Source: Marivita sp. XM-24bin2
GTDB lineage: Bacteria > Pseudomonadota > Alphaproteobacteria > Rhodobacterales > Rhodobacteraceae
NCBI GenBank assembly: GCA_003149565.1
Contig: QCWH01000032.1
Location: forward strand, 1-44,790
Direction: 5' to 3'
DNA length: 44,790 nt
Shown: in pieces, positions 16,323-25,503 of the stretch
How positions within the stretch are numbered: position 1 is the stretch's first letter
Layout of the letters: each line of letters begins with the position of its first letter
The notes under the pieces: model-generated
Told to the model about the DNA's origin: nothing
What the model saw: only the letters and a program-made list of their open reading frames with translations
Databases searched by the model: none
Translations under genes and position numbers: made by a program

Positions 16323-18980
16323 GTGAACGCGAATAAATCACCCGTCACACCCATGATGGCGCAATATCTGGAAATAAAATCCCAGTACGTGGATGCTTTG
16401 TTGTTCTATCGCATGGGCGATTTTTACGAATTGTTCTTTGACGATGCCGCAGCGGCGGCCGAGGCCTTGGACATTGCGCTCACCAAACGCGGCAAACATG
16501 ATGGCGACGACATTCCCATGTGCGGTGTTCCGGTTCACGCCGCCGAAGGCTATCTGCTCACACTGATCCGCAAAGGGTTTCGCGTGGCCGTGTGCGAACA
16601 GATGGAAAGTCCGGCTGAGGCGAAAAAGCGTGGGTCCAAATCTGTCGTCAAACGCGATGTCGTCCGCCTTGTCACGCCAGGCACACTGACCGAAGAGACC
16701 TTACTCGAAGCACGGCGGCACAACTTTCTGGCTGCTCTGGCCTGTGTCAGAGACGATTGGGCGCTGGCTTGGACCGACATTTCAACAGGTGCCCTGCATG
16801 TGGTGCCACTATCCCTTGCCCGTGTCGGACCGGAACTGGCGCAGCTCTTGCCGTCTGAGATCTTGATGGCCGAAGGCACTGAGACCGCGATGTCCAGCGT
16901 GCTCGACGAGCTCGGGTTGGAGCCGACAATTCTTGGCAAATCCAGTTTCGATTCAACCGGAGCGACGACGCGCTTGACGCAGCAGTTCGCTGTGTCCTCA
17001 CTGGATGCGTTCGGTCACTTTTCGCGCCCGGAACTTTCTGCAATGGGCGCACTCATCGAATATCTCGATCTCACGCAGAAAGGCCGCTTGCCGCTATTGC
17101 GTCCACCGCAGCAGGAAAAGCTCGGAAATTCGATGCAAATCGACGCTGCAACGCGTCGAAATCTTGAACTGACACATTCGCTTCAAGGCGGGCGCGCCGG
17201 TTCACTTTTGTCGGTCATTGACCGCACAGCAACCGCCAGCGGTGCGCGGCTCCTCGAGCGCCGGGTTTCTACCCCTTCGCGCGATCTGTCAGTGATCCGC
17301 AACCGTCAGGACGCAATCACATGGGCCATTTCCGACCCGATGACAGCACGCGAGGTTCGAGACGCGTTGAAACGTGTTCCCGACCTGGACCGCGCATTAT
17401 CGCGACTTGGCCTTGATCGCGGGGGACCGCGCGATATGGCGGCAATCCGCAATGCCTTGGCGCAGGCGGAAGCGATCTCGGGTTTGTTAGAAACACATGA
17501 TCTGCCTGAAATCCTGCGCAACGCCGTATCCTCCTGCACTGGCCAGGCCGACCTGGCCATGCTTCTCGACGATGCGCTTATCGCGGAACCCCCTCTGCTC
17601 ACGCGAGACGGTGGGTTCATCGCGTCCGGCTACGACGACGGACTGGACGAAGCGCGAAAACTGCGTGACGAAGGGCGGGGTGTGATCGCGGGTTTACAGG
17701 CCCAGTATTCCGAAATCACAGGCGTATCCTCGCTCAAGATCAAGCACAACAACGTGCTGGGTTACTTCATCGAAACCACCGCGACTCACGCACAAAAGAT
17801 GATGGCACCACCACTAAACGAGACCTTCATCCATCGGCAAACCACTGCAAACCAGATCCGCTTTACCACAGTTGAGCTGTCAGAACTGGAACGCCGAATC
17901 CTGAACGCAGGGTCCGAGGCGATCGAGATCGAAAAGCGGCTCTATGCCACCCTAAGTCGCGCCATTCTAGACCAACAGGCGGCGCTCAACGCCTTGGCCA
18001 GCGGATTGGCCGAGCTGGACCTTGCCACTGCTCTTGCCGACCTCGCTAAAGATCTGGATTGGTGCCGTCCAACCGTCGACGACAGCCGCGCCTTCGACAT
18101 CGAAGGCGGGCGTCACCCCGTGGTCGAACGCTCGCTCAAGGCGCAAGGAGGCACAGGATTCGTGGCGAATGACTGTAGCCTTTCAGCCGAAGCTGACAAA
18201 GCCGCGATTACGTTGCTGACCGGTCCGAACATGGCCGGTAAATCGACATTCCTACGGCAGAACGCTCTGATCGCCCTGTTGGCGCAGATCGGATCCTACG
18301 TTCCCGCAAAGTCAGCGCATATCGGTGTTGTCAGCCAGATTTTCAGTCGAGTTGGCGCATCGGACGATCTGGCGCGTGGACGGTCGACCTTCATGGTGGA
18401 AATGGTCGAAACCGCGGCGATTCTCAATCAAGCCGACGACCGTGCTCTCGTGATCCTCGACGAAATTGGACGGGGTACCGCCACCTATGACGGTCTGTCT
18501 ATCGCCTGGGCAACGCTTGAACATCTGCAATCCGTCAACAAGGTCCGTGCGCTCTTTGCCACGCATTACCACGAGATGACCACGCTCGCGAATACGCTCG
18601 AAGGTGTGAAGAACGCGACAGTTGCGGTGCGTGAGTGGGACGGTGAAGTGATTTTCCTGCACGAAGTCCGTGATGGCGCCGCTGATCGGTCTTACGGTGT
18701 GCAAGTCGCTCAGCTTGCCGGGCTTCCGCCTGCGGTGATCACTCGTGCACGATCTGTTCTTGACGCATTGGAAAAAGGCGAGCGCGAGAACACGTCACCC
18801 AAGGCGCTGATCGATGATCTGCCGCTTTTCTCGGCTGTCGCCAACGCGCCTCAGCCGGTGAAACCAGCCAAGGAAAGCAAAATCGAGGCGCAGATCAAAG
18901 ACCTACACCCCGATGAAATGACCCCGATAGAGGCACTTCAGGCTCTGTATAACCTCAAAGCGCTTTTGCAGAACGACTAG
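16323..18980 (+). CDS. mutS: DNA mismatch repair protein MutS
   Basis: Recognises base mismatches and small loops and starts repair with MutL. The 885-residue protein has the N-terminal mismatch-binding domain with FYELFFDD (Phe-x-Glu motif), the connector and lever domains, then the ATPase: Walker A GPNMAGKST at about residues 634-642, STFMVEMVETA and Walker B VILDEIGRGTATYDG. The GTG at 16323 is preferred because AGGGGAAG lies directly upstream at good spacing. The in-frame ATG at 16290 lacks such a site, and the frame beyond it runs antisense into maeB. The last stop is 1 bp from the end of the converging grpE. Confidence 0.96.
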   Translation: MNANKSPVTPMMAQYLEIKSQYVDALLFYRMGDFYELFFDDAAAAAEALDIALTKRGKHDGDDIPMCGVPVHAAEGYLLTLIRKGFRVAVCEQMESPAEAKKRGSKSVVKRDVVRLVTPGTLTEETLLEARRHNFLAALACVRDDWALAWTDISTGALHVVPLSLARVGPELAQLLPSEILMAEGTETAMSSVLDELGLEPTILGKSSFDSTGATTRLTQQFAVSSLDAFGHFSRPELSAMGALIEYLDLTQKGRLPLLRPPQQEKLGNSMQIDAATRRNLELTHSLQGGRAGSLLSVIDRTATASGARLLERRVSTPSRDLSVIRNRQDAITWAISDPMTAREVRDALKRVPDLDRALSRLGLDRGGPRDMAAIRNALAQAEAISGLLETHDLPEILRNAVSSCTGQADLAMLLDDALIAEPPLLTRDGGFIASGYDDGLDEARKLRDEGRGVIAGLQAQYSEITGVSSLKIKHNNVLGYFIETTATHAQKMMAPPLNETFIHRQTTANQIRFTTVELSELERRILNAGSEAIEIEKRLYATLSRAILDQQAALNALASGLAELDLATALADLAKDLDWCRPTVDDSRAFDIEGGRHPVVERSLKAQGGTGFVANDCSLSAEADKAAITLLTGPNMAGKSTFLRQNALIALLAQIGSYVPAKSAHIGVVSQIFSRVGASDDLARGRSTFMVEMVETAAILNQADDRALVILDEIGRGTATYDGLSIAWATLEHLQSVNKVRALFATHYHEMTTLANTLEGVKNATVAVREWDGEVIFLHEVRDGAADRSYGVQVAQLAGLPPAVITRARSVLDALEKGERENTSPKALIDDLPLFSAVANAPQPVKPAKESKIEAQIKDLHPDEMTPIEALQALYNLKALLQND

Positions 18981-18981
18981 T

Positions 18982-19548
18982 TCAGGATTTCGGCATGGAG
19001 CTGACGCCTACCTGCGCCGGACGCAGAAGACGGTCATAGAGCATAAAGCCTTCAGTTGAGACCTGAATGATCTCGCCTGCTGTTGTGCCCGGAACCGGTG
19101 CTTCGAACATCGCTTCATGCATCTGAGGATCGAACTTGTCGCCCACTTCGGGCTTGATCGCGGTGACGCCATGTTTGCTGAATACGTTCAGCAATTCGCG
19201 CATGGTCAATTCAACGCCTTCGATAAACGCCTTCGACGCTTCGCGCTGCTCTTCCGGAATGGCATCCAGAGCCCGCTGAAGATTATCATACACCGGCAAG
19301 AGATCGCGCGCCAACCGTGATCCGCCATATTGCTGCGCCTCGCGACGGTCTTTCTCAGACCGCTTGCGGGCATTTTCCGCATCCGCCAATGCGCGCATGA
19401 ACTTGTCTTTCAGATCATCCCGCTCGGCGCGCAGGGCATCCAATTCCGCCTCTTCGCTGTCGATCTCTTCTTCGAGCGCTTCGTTTTCCTCTGCCTCAGC
19501 CTCGGCCAGGCTATCAAGGAAATCCTTCGTGTGATCCGTTTCGGCCAT
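18982..19548 (-). CDS. grpE: Nucleotide exchange factor GrpE
   Basis: Releases ADP from DnaK in the Hsp70 cycle; cytosolic dimer. The 188-residue protein has an acidic, low-complexity N-terminus, a long coiled coil (about residues 15-75, EEEIDSEEAELDALRAERDDLKDKFMRALADAENARKR split over the dimer helix) and the C-terminal beta domain with the family block HEAMFEAPVPGTTAG and VSTEGFMLYDRLLRPAQVGVS. ATG 19548 has AAGGGT 6 nt upstream. It follows hrcA by 4 bp, the standard hrcA-grpE heat-shock operon; dnaK and dnaJ are not in this window. Confidence 0.95.
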   Translation of the reverse strand: MAETDHTKDFLDSLAEAEAEENEALEEEIDSEEAELDALRAERDDLKDKFMRALADAENARKRSEKDRREAQQYGGSRLARDLLPVYDNLQRALDAIPEEQREASKAFIEGVELTMRELLNVFSKHGVTAIKPEVGDKFDPQMHEAMFEAPVPGTTAGEIIQVSTEGFMLYDRLLRPAQVGVSSMPKS

Positions 19549-19552
19549 TTTG

Positions 19553-20623
19553 TTACCCTTGGTTGCGGTCGCCGAGAAGTTTTCCGACGAGCTGCGCGGT
19601 GTAGTCCACGATCGGTACGATGCGCCCGTAATTGAGGCGTGTCGGGCCGATGACCCCCACCGCACCGATTATTTTACGATCAGCGTTCATATATGGAGAG
19701 ACGACCAAAGAGGAACCCGAAAGTGAGAAAAGTTTGTTCTCAGAGCCAATAAAAATGCGCACACCGTCGCCCTGTTCGGTGAGTTCGAGAAATTCAGCAA
19801 TATCTCGCTTACGTTCCAGATCATCGAAAAGCTCACGAACCCGGTCCAGTTCTTCAGCATGCGTATCTTCGGCCAAAAGGTTGGATCGGCCCCGCACAAT
19901 CAGACGCCCAGAGGTGTCAGCGGTTTCATCCCAGATCGCGAGCCCCTGTTCAACCAGCGTCGCCGCCAGCGAATCAAGCTCTTGCCGTTTACGGGCAATA
20001 TCATCTTTGATGGTGCGCCTGAGATCTGACAGCGTCTTCCCTTCGACAAGCGCATTCAGAAAATTCGCGGCTTCCCGCATCGAACTCGGTGTTTGTCCCG
20101 GCGGCGGCGTGAACAAACGATTTTCGACATGCCCATCCGAGAAGACCAACACGACAAGGGCTTGATCCCCGCCAACCGCTACAAATTCGATGTGTTTGAT
20201 AGCAGCTTCATGCTTCGGTGTGAGCACAAGGGACGCACCCTGCGTCACACCGGACAACGCAGATCCGACCCGATCAAGAATGCTGCCAACATCCTGGCTG
20301 TTGCTGGTCACCGTTGCATCAATCTTTTGCCGGTCATCATTGTCTAGGTCACGCACCTCAAGAAGACCGTCCACAAACATGCGCAGTCCAAGCTGGGTTG
20401 GCACCCGCCCCGCACTGATATGAGGGCTATCCAACAGTCCGAGGAATTCGAGATCCTGCATAACGTTTCGAATAGTCGCCGCGGATACCTTTTCATCCAG
20501 CGTACGCGTCAAGGTGCGGGAACCCACGGGTTCGCCGCTGGACAGATACCCTTCGACCACCTTGCGAAAGACCTCGCGCGATCGGTCGTTCAGTTCATCC
20601 AAAAGTTTGGTTCCGTCGCTCAA
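19553..20623 (-). CDS. hrcA: Heat-inducible transcription repressor HrcA
   Basis: Represses heat-shock genes by binding CIRCE inverted repeats. The 356-residue protein has the N-terminal winged helix (REVFRKVVEGYLSSGEPVGSRTL, VSAATIRNVMQDLEFLGLL, SPHISAGRVPT) and the C-terminal HrcA domain ending in NYGRIVPIVDYTAQLVGKLL. The start is a TTG at 20623: AGGTG lies 5 nt upstream, and nearby ATG/GTG codons are in other frames or run into stops. The intergenic region to the divergent rph (106 bp) contains no CIRCE-like GAGTGCTAA repeat that I can find, so self-repression through CIRCE is not supported here. Confidence 0.93.
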   Translation of the reverse strand: MSDGTKLLDELNDRSREVFRKVVEGYLSSGEPVGSRTLTRTLDEKVSAATIRNVMQDLEFLGLLDSPHISAGRVPTQLGLRMFVDGLLEVRDLDNDDRQKIDATVTSNSQDVGSILDRVGSALSGVTQGASLVLTPKHEAAIKHIEFVAVGGDQALVVLVFSDGHVENRLFTPPPGQTPSSMREAANFLNALVEGKTLSDLRRTIKDDIARKRQELDSLAATLVEQGLAIWDETADTSGRLIVRGRSNLLAEDTHAEELDRVRELFDDLERKRDIAEFLELTEQGDGVRIFIGSENKLFSLSGSSLVVSPYMNADRKIIGAVGVIGPTRLNYGRIVPIVDYTAQLVGKLLGDRNQG

Positions 20624-20729
20624 TCAGACACCTCATTTCACAGGCCGTCGCTTTGGTAAGAACAGACTATTGGCTTGCGAAACCGGAAAGCCTGCCTGTA
20701 TCCGTACACGGCAATAAAGAGGACTTACC

Positions 20730-21443
20730 ATGCGACCGTCAGGACGGAAATTAAGCGAAATGCGCGCGGTTTCAATCGAAACCGGGATCAGCAAGCACGC
20801 AGAAGGCTCATGCATGATCCGCATGGGCGATACCCATGTGCTCTGCACCGCCACCATCGAAGACCGGGTGCCTCCGTTCATCAAGGGATCCGGTCTTGGC
20901 TGGGTCACCGCAGAATACGGCATGCTGCCCCGCTCCACCACAAGCAGGATGCGCCGCGAGAGCTCTGCTGGCAAACAACAAGGGCGTACGGTTGAAATCC
21001 AGAGGCTGATCGGGCGTAGCTTGCGTGCTGGTGTGGACCGTGTCGCACTCGGCGAGCGCCAGATCACCGTCGATTGTGATGTCATCCAGGCAGACGGTGG
21101 CACACGGTGTGCCTCCATCACCGGTGGTTGGGTTGCGCTGCGGTTGGCCGTCAACAAACTGATGAAAGCCGGTGATGTGACCAGCGATCCGTTGATCTCG
21201 CCCGTTGCCGCGGTCAGCTGCGGGATCTACGCGGGGCAGCCGGTACTTGATCTGGATTATCCAGAAGATTCCGAAGCCGGGGTCGATGGCAACTTCATCA
21301 TGCGCGGCGACGGTCAACTTATTGAAATCCAGATGTCCGCGGAAGGCGCCACCTTTTCGCGCACTCAGATGACCGAACTCCTGGACCTGGCAGATGCCGG
21401 TGTTCAGGAACTTGTCGCGCTTCAGCTCAAGGCAGCGGAATGA
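20730..21443 (+). CDS. rph: Ribonuclease PH
   Basis: Phosphorolytic 3'-5' exoribonuclease that trims tRNA 3' ends; cytosolic hexamer in the family. The 237-residue length is standard. Conserved blocks visible are [12 protein letters not shown] at the N-terminus, [14 protein letters not shown] and [22 protein letters not shown] lies about 6 nt before the ATG. It is the first gene of rph-rdgB-hemW: the stop overlaps the rdgB start as ATGA. Confidence 0.96.
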   Translation: MRPSGRKLSEMRAVSIETGISKHAEGSCMIRMGDTHVLCTATIEDRVPPFIKGSGLGWVTAEYGMLPRSTTSRMRRESSAGKQQGRTVEIQRLIGRSLRAGVDRVALGERQITVDCDVIQADGGTRCASITGGWVALRLAVNKLMKAGDVTSDPLISPVAAVSCGIYAGQPVLDLDYPEDSEAGVDGNFIMRGDGQLIEIQMSAEGATFSRTQMTELLDLADAGVQELVALQLKAAE

Positions 21444-22051
21444 GTCGCAGGTTTGAAGGCAAGCAACTCCTCGTCGCGACCCATAACAAGGGCAAGCTCG
21501 AGGAAATTGCTGATCTTTTGAAAGACTACGGTGTCTCGGTCGTTGGTGCGGCCGAGATGAACCTGCCTGAACCAGTCGAAGATGGCACAACTTTTGTTGA
21601 AAACGCGAGGATCAAGGCGCATGCCGCGGCCAAGGCCACCGGCCTTCCAGCCTTTTCCGATGACAGCGGGTTAGAGATTGACGCGCTGAATGGTGCGCCG
21701 GGCGTATATACTGCAGATTGGGCGGAAACAGAGACTGGTCGCGACTTTGTCATGGCGATGGAAAAAGCGCATAATGCCATCCTCGAAAGCGGCGCCGAGG
21801 CACCTTGGACCGGGCGGTTCTGCTGCACGCTTGTTCTTGCCTGGCCGGATGGGCATGACGAAGTTTTCCCTGGTACGATGGAAGGTCAGATCGTCTGGCC
21901 GATGCGCGGGGATCAGGGACACGGTTACGATCCCGTTTTCCAGCCGAAAGGCTACGAGATAACCTTCGGTGAAATGGACCGCTGGGAAAAGAACAAGATC
22001 AGCCACCGCGCCGACGCGTTCAGGAAATTCGTGGCGGGCTGCTTTGGCTGA
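21440..22051 (+). CDS. rdgB: dITP/XTP pyrophosphatase (non-canonical purine NTPase)
   Basis: Hydrolyses ITP, dITP and XTP to the monophosphates, keeping deaminated purines out of DNA and RNA. The 203-residue protein has the family blocks [11 protein letters not shown] (residues 13-23), [25 protein letters not shown] with a metal-binding Asp, and [11 protein letters not shown]. The start is the ATGA overlap with rph. Its last 8 bases overlap the likely TTG start of hemW. The rph-rdgB-hemW arrangement is common in alphaproteobacteria. Confidence 0.95.
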   Translation: MSRRFEGKQLLVATHNKGKLEEIADLLKDYGVSVVGAAEMNLPEPVEDGTTFVENARIKAHAAAKATGLPAFSDDSGLEIDALNGAPGVYTADWAETETGRDFVMAMEKAHNAILESGAEAPWTGRFCCTLVLAWPDGHDEVFPGTMEGQIVWPMRGDQGHGYDPVFQPKGYEITFGEMDRWEKNKISHRADAFRKFVAGCFG

Positions 22052-23189
22052 ACTCTGGCAAGAGCGCGGATTTGGGTTGTACGTGCACTGGCCCTTTTGC
22101 GCTGCGAAATGTCCCTATTGTGACTTCAACAGCCATGTGCGCTCGGCGGTGGATCAGTCCCGCTGGGCGGATGCGTTGGCTCAGGAAATCCGCCGCACCG
22201 GAATGGAAACCGGTCCGCGTGTCCTGACTTCCATTTTCTTCGGTGGCGGAACCCCCAGCCTGATGGAACCTGAAACGGTTAAAGCTGTGCTGGACGCAGC
22301 GCGGGATGTCTGGGCTTTCGCAAACGACATCGAAATCACACTTGAAGCCAACCCCACTTCGGTAGAAGCGCATCGGTTCGAGGGTTATGCGAGACACGGA
22401 GTCAATCGCGTGTCTCTTGGTGTTCAATCACTCAGATCGGAGGATCTGCGTGCATTGGGCCGCCTTCACACCGTCGACGAAGCGCAATCTGCTTTCAAGA
22501 CTGCGCGGGCCTTCTTTGAACGCGTGAGTTTTGACCTTATTTACGCCCGCCAGAACCAGTCTCTGGACGACTGGGAACAGGAATTGACCACAGCGCTTGA
22601 AATGGCAGTGGATCACCTGTCTCTTTATCAATTGACCATTGAAGAAGGCACCGCCTTTTGGGACCGTGCGCAGAACGGCAAACTGCGCGGTCTACCGTCT
22701 GACGATCTTGGAGCTGACCTTTACGAGTTGACGCAACGCCTGTGTGAAGACGCCGGCTATACCGCGTACGAAGTCTCTAATCACGCCAAACCCGGTGCAG
22801 AATCGAAACACAACCTGCTCTACTGGCGTGGCGGTGATTACGCTGGCATAGGCCCTGGCGCACATGGTCGGCTGACTATCGATGGCACGCGCCGAGCCAC
22901 GGAATGCTGGAAACAGCCCGAAAAATGGCTCTCTGCCGTTGGCTCTGGAAGCGGAATTCGTGAAGAAAATACTCTCAACTCACTAGATATAGAGGATGAA
23001 CGCCTCATCATGGGGTTACGGCTTACCGAAGGACTATTTCTAGACGACGTTCAGAATGTGCTGGACAAAAATCGGTTGGACGAGCTGGAAGCAGCTGGCC
23101 TCATTTGGCGAAACAGCCAACGTGTTGGAGCGACCAAAGATGGCCGCCCGGTTCTGAATTATCTTATTTTGCGGCTTGCAAAAGGCTGA
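22044..23189 (+). CDS. hemW: Heme chaperone HemW (coproporphyrinogen III oxidase-like radical SAM protein)
   Basis: Radical-SAM protein that delivers heme, formerly mistaken for HemN. The 381-residue protein begins [19 protein letters not shown] and has the cluster-binding CxxxCxxC at Cys19, Cys23 and Cys26 (start counted from 22044), then FFGGGTPSLM and RVSLGVQSL. The start is taken as TTG at 22044, overlapping the rdgB stop; no in-frame ATG or GTG lies between a position deep inside rdgB and the catalytic cysteines, and family members start at this distance from CxxxCxxC. The ribosome site is weak (GGCGGG), consistent with translational coupling. The hemW stop and the parB stop on the other strand abut at TGATCA. 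Confidence 0.9.
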   Translation: MAELWQERGFGLYVHWPFCAAKCPYCDFNSHVRSAVDQSRWADALAQEIRRTGMETGPRVLTSIFFGGGTPSLMEPETVKAVLDAARDVWAFANDIEITLEANPTSVEAHRFEGYARHGVNRVSLGVQSLRSEDLRALGRLHTVDEAQSAFKTARAFFERVSFDLIYARQNQSLDDWEQELTTALEMAVDHLSLYQLTIEEGTAFWDRAQNGKLRGLPSDDLGADLYELTQRLCEDAGYTAYEVSNHAKPGAESKHNLLYWRGGDYAGIGPGAHGRLTIDGTRRATECWKQPEKWLSAVGSGSGIREENTLNSLDIEDERLIMGLRLTEGLFLDDVQNVLDKNRLDELEAAGLIWRNSQRVGATKDGRPVLNYLILRLAKG

Positions 23190-24101
23190 TCAATTCGCAG
23201 AACTGATCACCGAACACAGTTTGTCAAGATCATCCAGAGTGTCGTAGGCGATTGTGATTGTCCCGGACTCTTTCCCATCCCTGTGATTGATCGACACTTT
23301 CATCCCCAAAGCAGCAGACAAATCACCTTCGAGAGCTTTGGTGTCAGCATCCTTCGTCTCCCCGCTGTTTGCTCGGGATGGGCTTTTAGCTTTGGGTGTG
23401 TCGCCCACGTTTTGGGCGTCACGAACGAGGCGTTCAGTCTCCCGTACCGACAGACCCTGACGAACAATCTGCCCCGCCAACAGGACCGGATCGGGCGCGG
23501 TAATCAAAGCCCGCGCGTGGCCGGACGATAATTTTCCATCTACAACGGCCCGTTTGACCACATCCGGCAGATTTAACAGGCGCAAAAGGTTTGCAATGTG
23601 GCTGCGGCTTTTGCCCAGGGCCTTCGCCAGCTTTTCCTGAGTATGCCCGAAGCGTGACATGAGCTGTTCATATCCCGCAGCTTCTTCAATCGGATTCAAG
23701 TCGGCGCGCTGAATATTTTCGATGATCGCGATCTCAAGAACATCTTCATCTGAAAACTCTCGAATGACCACTGGCACGTCATGAACACCCGCAGCCTGCG
23801 CGGCACGCCAACGACGTTCGCCAGCAACGATCTCATACTGATTTTCTGCGTTGGATCGGGGACGAACGATCAAGGGCTGGATAACGCCCTTGCTTTTGAT
23901 CGACTCTTTCAGCTCATCCAAAGCTTCGGCGTCGAATTGGCGCCGTGGCTGATCGGGATTCGGGAAAAGTTGATCGACCGGCAGACTGCGTGTTGGTCGT
24001 TCGCTCGTAGAAACTGCCGCATCAGCAGAAGGTTCGATATCTCCCATCAAGGCTGACAATCCACGGCCCAAGCCGCGCCGCTGTTCTTTTTTATCAGACA
24101 T
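23190..24101 (-). CDS. parB: Chromosome partition protein ParB
   Basis: CTP-dependent DNA clamp that loads at parS and spreads along the origin region. The 303-residue protein has the N-terminal ParA-activating tail rich in Lys/Arg (KKEQRRGLGRGLSALMGD), the ParB/Srx domain with GERRWRA (residues 94-100, CTP binding) and ENIQRADLNPIEEA, a helix-turn-helix near 154-175 (EKLAKALGKSRSHIANLLRLL) and a C-terminal dimerisation domain. It follows parA by 9 bp. Its cognate sites are the three parS copies at 25195, 25483 and 27367. Confidence 0.96.
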   Translation of the reverse strand: MSDKKEQRRGLGRGLSALMGDIEPSADAAVSTSERPTRSLPVDQLFPNPDQPRRQFDAEALDELKESIKSKGVIQPLIVRPRSNAENQYEIVAGERRWRAAQAAGVHDVPVVIREFSDEDVLEIAIIENIQRADLNPIEEAAGYEQLMSRFGHTQEKLAKALGKSRSHIANLLRLLNLPDVVKRAVVDGKLSSGHARALITAPDPVLLAGQIVRQGLSVRETERLVRDAQNVGDTPKAKSPSRANSGETKDADTKALEGDLSAALGMKVSINHRDGKESGTITIAYDTLDDLDKLCSVISSAN

Positions 24102-24110
24102 CTGCTCTAC

Positions 24111-24923
24111 CTACGCTGCAGTCATTGTTTCGTGTTTGCCCAGAAACTCTCGCGCCAATGCGCGATAAGCAATAGCGCCTTTGGAAGTCGTATCATATTC
24201 CAGAACCGGCATCGCATATGACGGGGCTTCACTCAGCCGAACATTTCGGGGGATTACCGTCTTGAACACCAGATCACCAAGATTTTCTCGTGCATCACTT
24301 TCAACCTGCTGGGACAGGTTATTTCGTGAATCGTACATCGTAAGCACCACGCCCTCGATGCGTAGGGACGGATTTGCAGACTGCCGAACTTCACGGATCG
24401 TCAACATCAATTGGCTCAGACCTTCCAAGGCGAAGAACTCGCTCTGCAAAGGGACCAGTACGGAATGCGCCGCAACCATCGCGTTGACAGTCAGGAGATT
24501 AAGAGACGGCGGGCAATCAATCAGAATGAAATCAAACCCAAATTGATCCATCTCGGTTTGCCGAAGCGCATCATGCAGGAGGTAGCTGCGCTTCTCATTT
24601 GCGATGAGTTCAATATCAGCAGAACTGAGGTCAGTCGTGGATGGCACCAAAAACAGGTTGTCTTGGCCAGTTTTACAGATGATGTCGGACAAGGGAAAAT
24701 CATCTAGCAAAAGGTCATAAGTGGTCGCGTGACGATCTTCTGGCATGATACCTAAGCCAGTTGACGCGTTTCCTTGCGGATCCAGATCAACCACAAGTAC
24801 CTTCTGCCCGATTTCCGAGAGCGCAGACGCAAAGTTGATAGCTGTAGTCGTTTTGCCGACACCACCTTTTTGGTTCGCAACAGCAATGATCTTTGGGCCG
24901 GTTGGGCGTGTGGGATCAAACAC
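24111..24923 (-). CDS. parA: Chromosome partition ATPase ParA
   Basis: Walker-type ATPase that moves ParB-parS complexes along the nucleoid. The 270-residue protein has the deviant Walker A KGGVGKTT at residues 19-26, DLDPQGNASTGLG and DFILIDCPPSLNLLT. The start is GTG at 24923: GGAGG lies 8 nt upstream, while the longer ATG-started frame to 25025 lies inside rsmG. The start overlaps the rsmG stop by 8 bases. It is translated with parB and is part of the run read away from the candidate origin. Confidence 0.96.
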   Translation of the reverse strand: MFDPTRPTGPKIIAVANQKGGVGKTTTAINFASALSEIGQKVLVVDLDPQGNASTGLGIMPEDRHATTYDLLLDDFPLSDIICKTGQDNLFLVPSTTDLSSADIELIANEKRSYLLHDALRQTEMDQFGFDFILIDCPPSLNLLTVNAMVAAHSVLVPLQSEFFALEGLSQLMLTIREVRQSANPSLRIEGVVLTMYDSRNNLSQQVESDARENLGDLVFKTVIPRNVRLSEAPSYAMPVLEYDTTSKGAIAYRALAREFLGKHETMTAA

Positions 24924-25503
24924 GGGAAAGACCTCCAATCTCCAAGACGGCAGCGTTAGGCTGTGTTTTACTATTATGTGGTTCGTAGGTGAATCGCCAC
25001 TTCTTTCGAGCGTCTGCGACCTCATTTTGCCAGTCGCTTCCTTTCATAAACAGGGCCGTACCGTTTTCGGAAAGGTGCCGGTCTGCAAATCCCAGAAGTA
25101 TATCAAGCGGCGCAAGCGCGCGTGCACTCACGACATCTGCGTTCAGTGGCGGAATATCCTCAATGCGTTTGGCTATAACCTTAAAAGGCGTTTTTGTTTC
25201 ACGTGAAACAGTCCGAAGAAAGGTGGCCTTTCGCTGGTCGCTTTCAACCAAAGTGACATCTACGCCTTGATCGGCCAGAGCAATTGCAACAACTGCACCT
25301 GGAAATCCCCCACCAGATCCCATGTCCACCCAGCTTTGTGTCCCGTCCGGCAACATGGCCGCGACTTGCAAGGAGTCCTCAAAGTGACGCGTCGATGCGT
25401 GTTTTAAGGTCGCTGGTGATACTAGATTTATTTTTGGCGACCACTTGAGGAGTAACTCAAGATATATCTCAAGTCGCTCTTGTGTTTCACGTGAAACATT
25501 CAT
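24916..25503 (-). CDS. rsmG: 16S rRNA (guanine-N7) methyltransferase RsmG
   Basis: SAM-dependent methyltransferase for G527 (E. coli numbering) of 16S rRNA, formerly GidB. The 195-residue protein has the SAM motif [11 protein letters not shown] at about residues 59-69 and [12 protein letters not shown]. The ATG at 25503 overlaps the mnmG stop (ATGA). Two parS palindromes lie inside the gene, both in the same frame, so each is read as Val-Ser-Arg-Glu-Thr: at residues 3-7 and again at 99-103. Both positions are surface-type sequence not part of the SAM motif, which shows how the DNA sites are tolerated. Confidence 0.95.
   Translation of the reverse strand: MNVSRETQERLEIYLELLLKWSPKINLVSPATLKHASTRHFEDSLQVAAMLPDGTQSWVDMGSGGGFPGAVVAIALADQGVDVTLVESDQRKATFLRTVSRETKTPFKVIAKRIEDIPPLNADVVSARALAPLDILLGFADRHLSENGTALFMKGSDWQNEVADARKKWRFTYEPHNSKTQPNAAVLEIGGLSRV
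25195..25210. other. parS: parS site, ParB-binding palindrome (copy 2, inside rsmG)
   Basis: Exact 16-bp palindrome TGTTTCACGTGAAACA, the consensus bacterial centromere site. It lies within rsmG codons 98-103 and about 5 kb from the candidate oriC. Confidence 0.95.
25483..25498. other. parS: parS site, ParB-binding palindrome (copy 1, start of rsmG)
   Basis: Exact copy of the same 16-bp palindrome at rsmG codons 2-7, directly after the mnmG stop/rsmG start overlap. It is 273 bp from the copy at 25210. Confidence 0.95.

Noticed and set aside
20631-20640. ATG at 20636 on the minus strand as the hrcA start
   Set aside because: It is out of frame with HrcA; the TTG at 20623 is in frame with a ribosome site 5 nt upstream.
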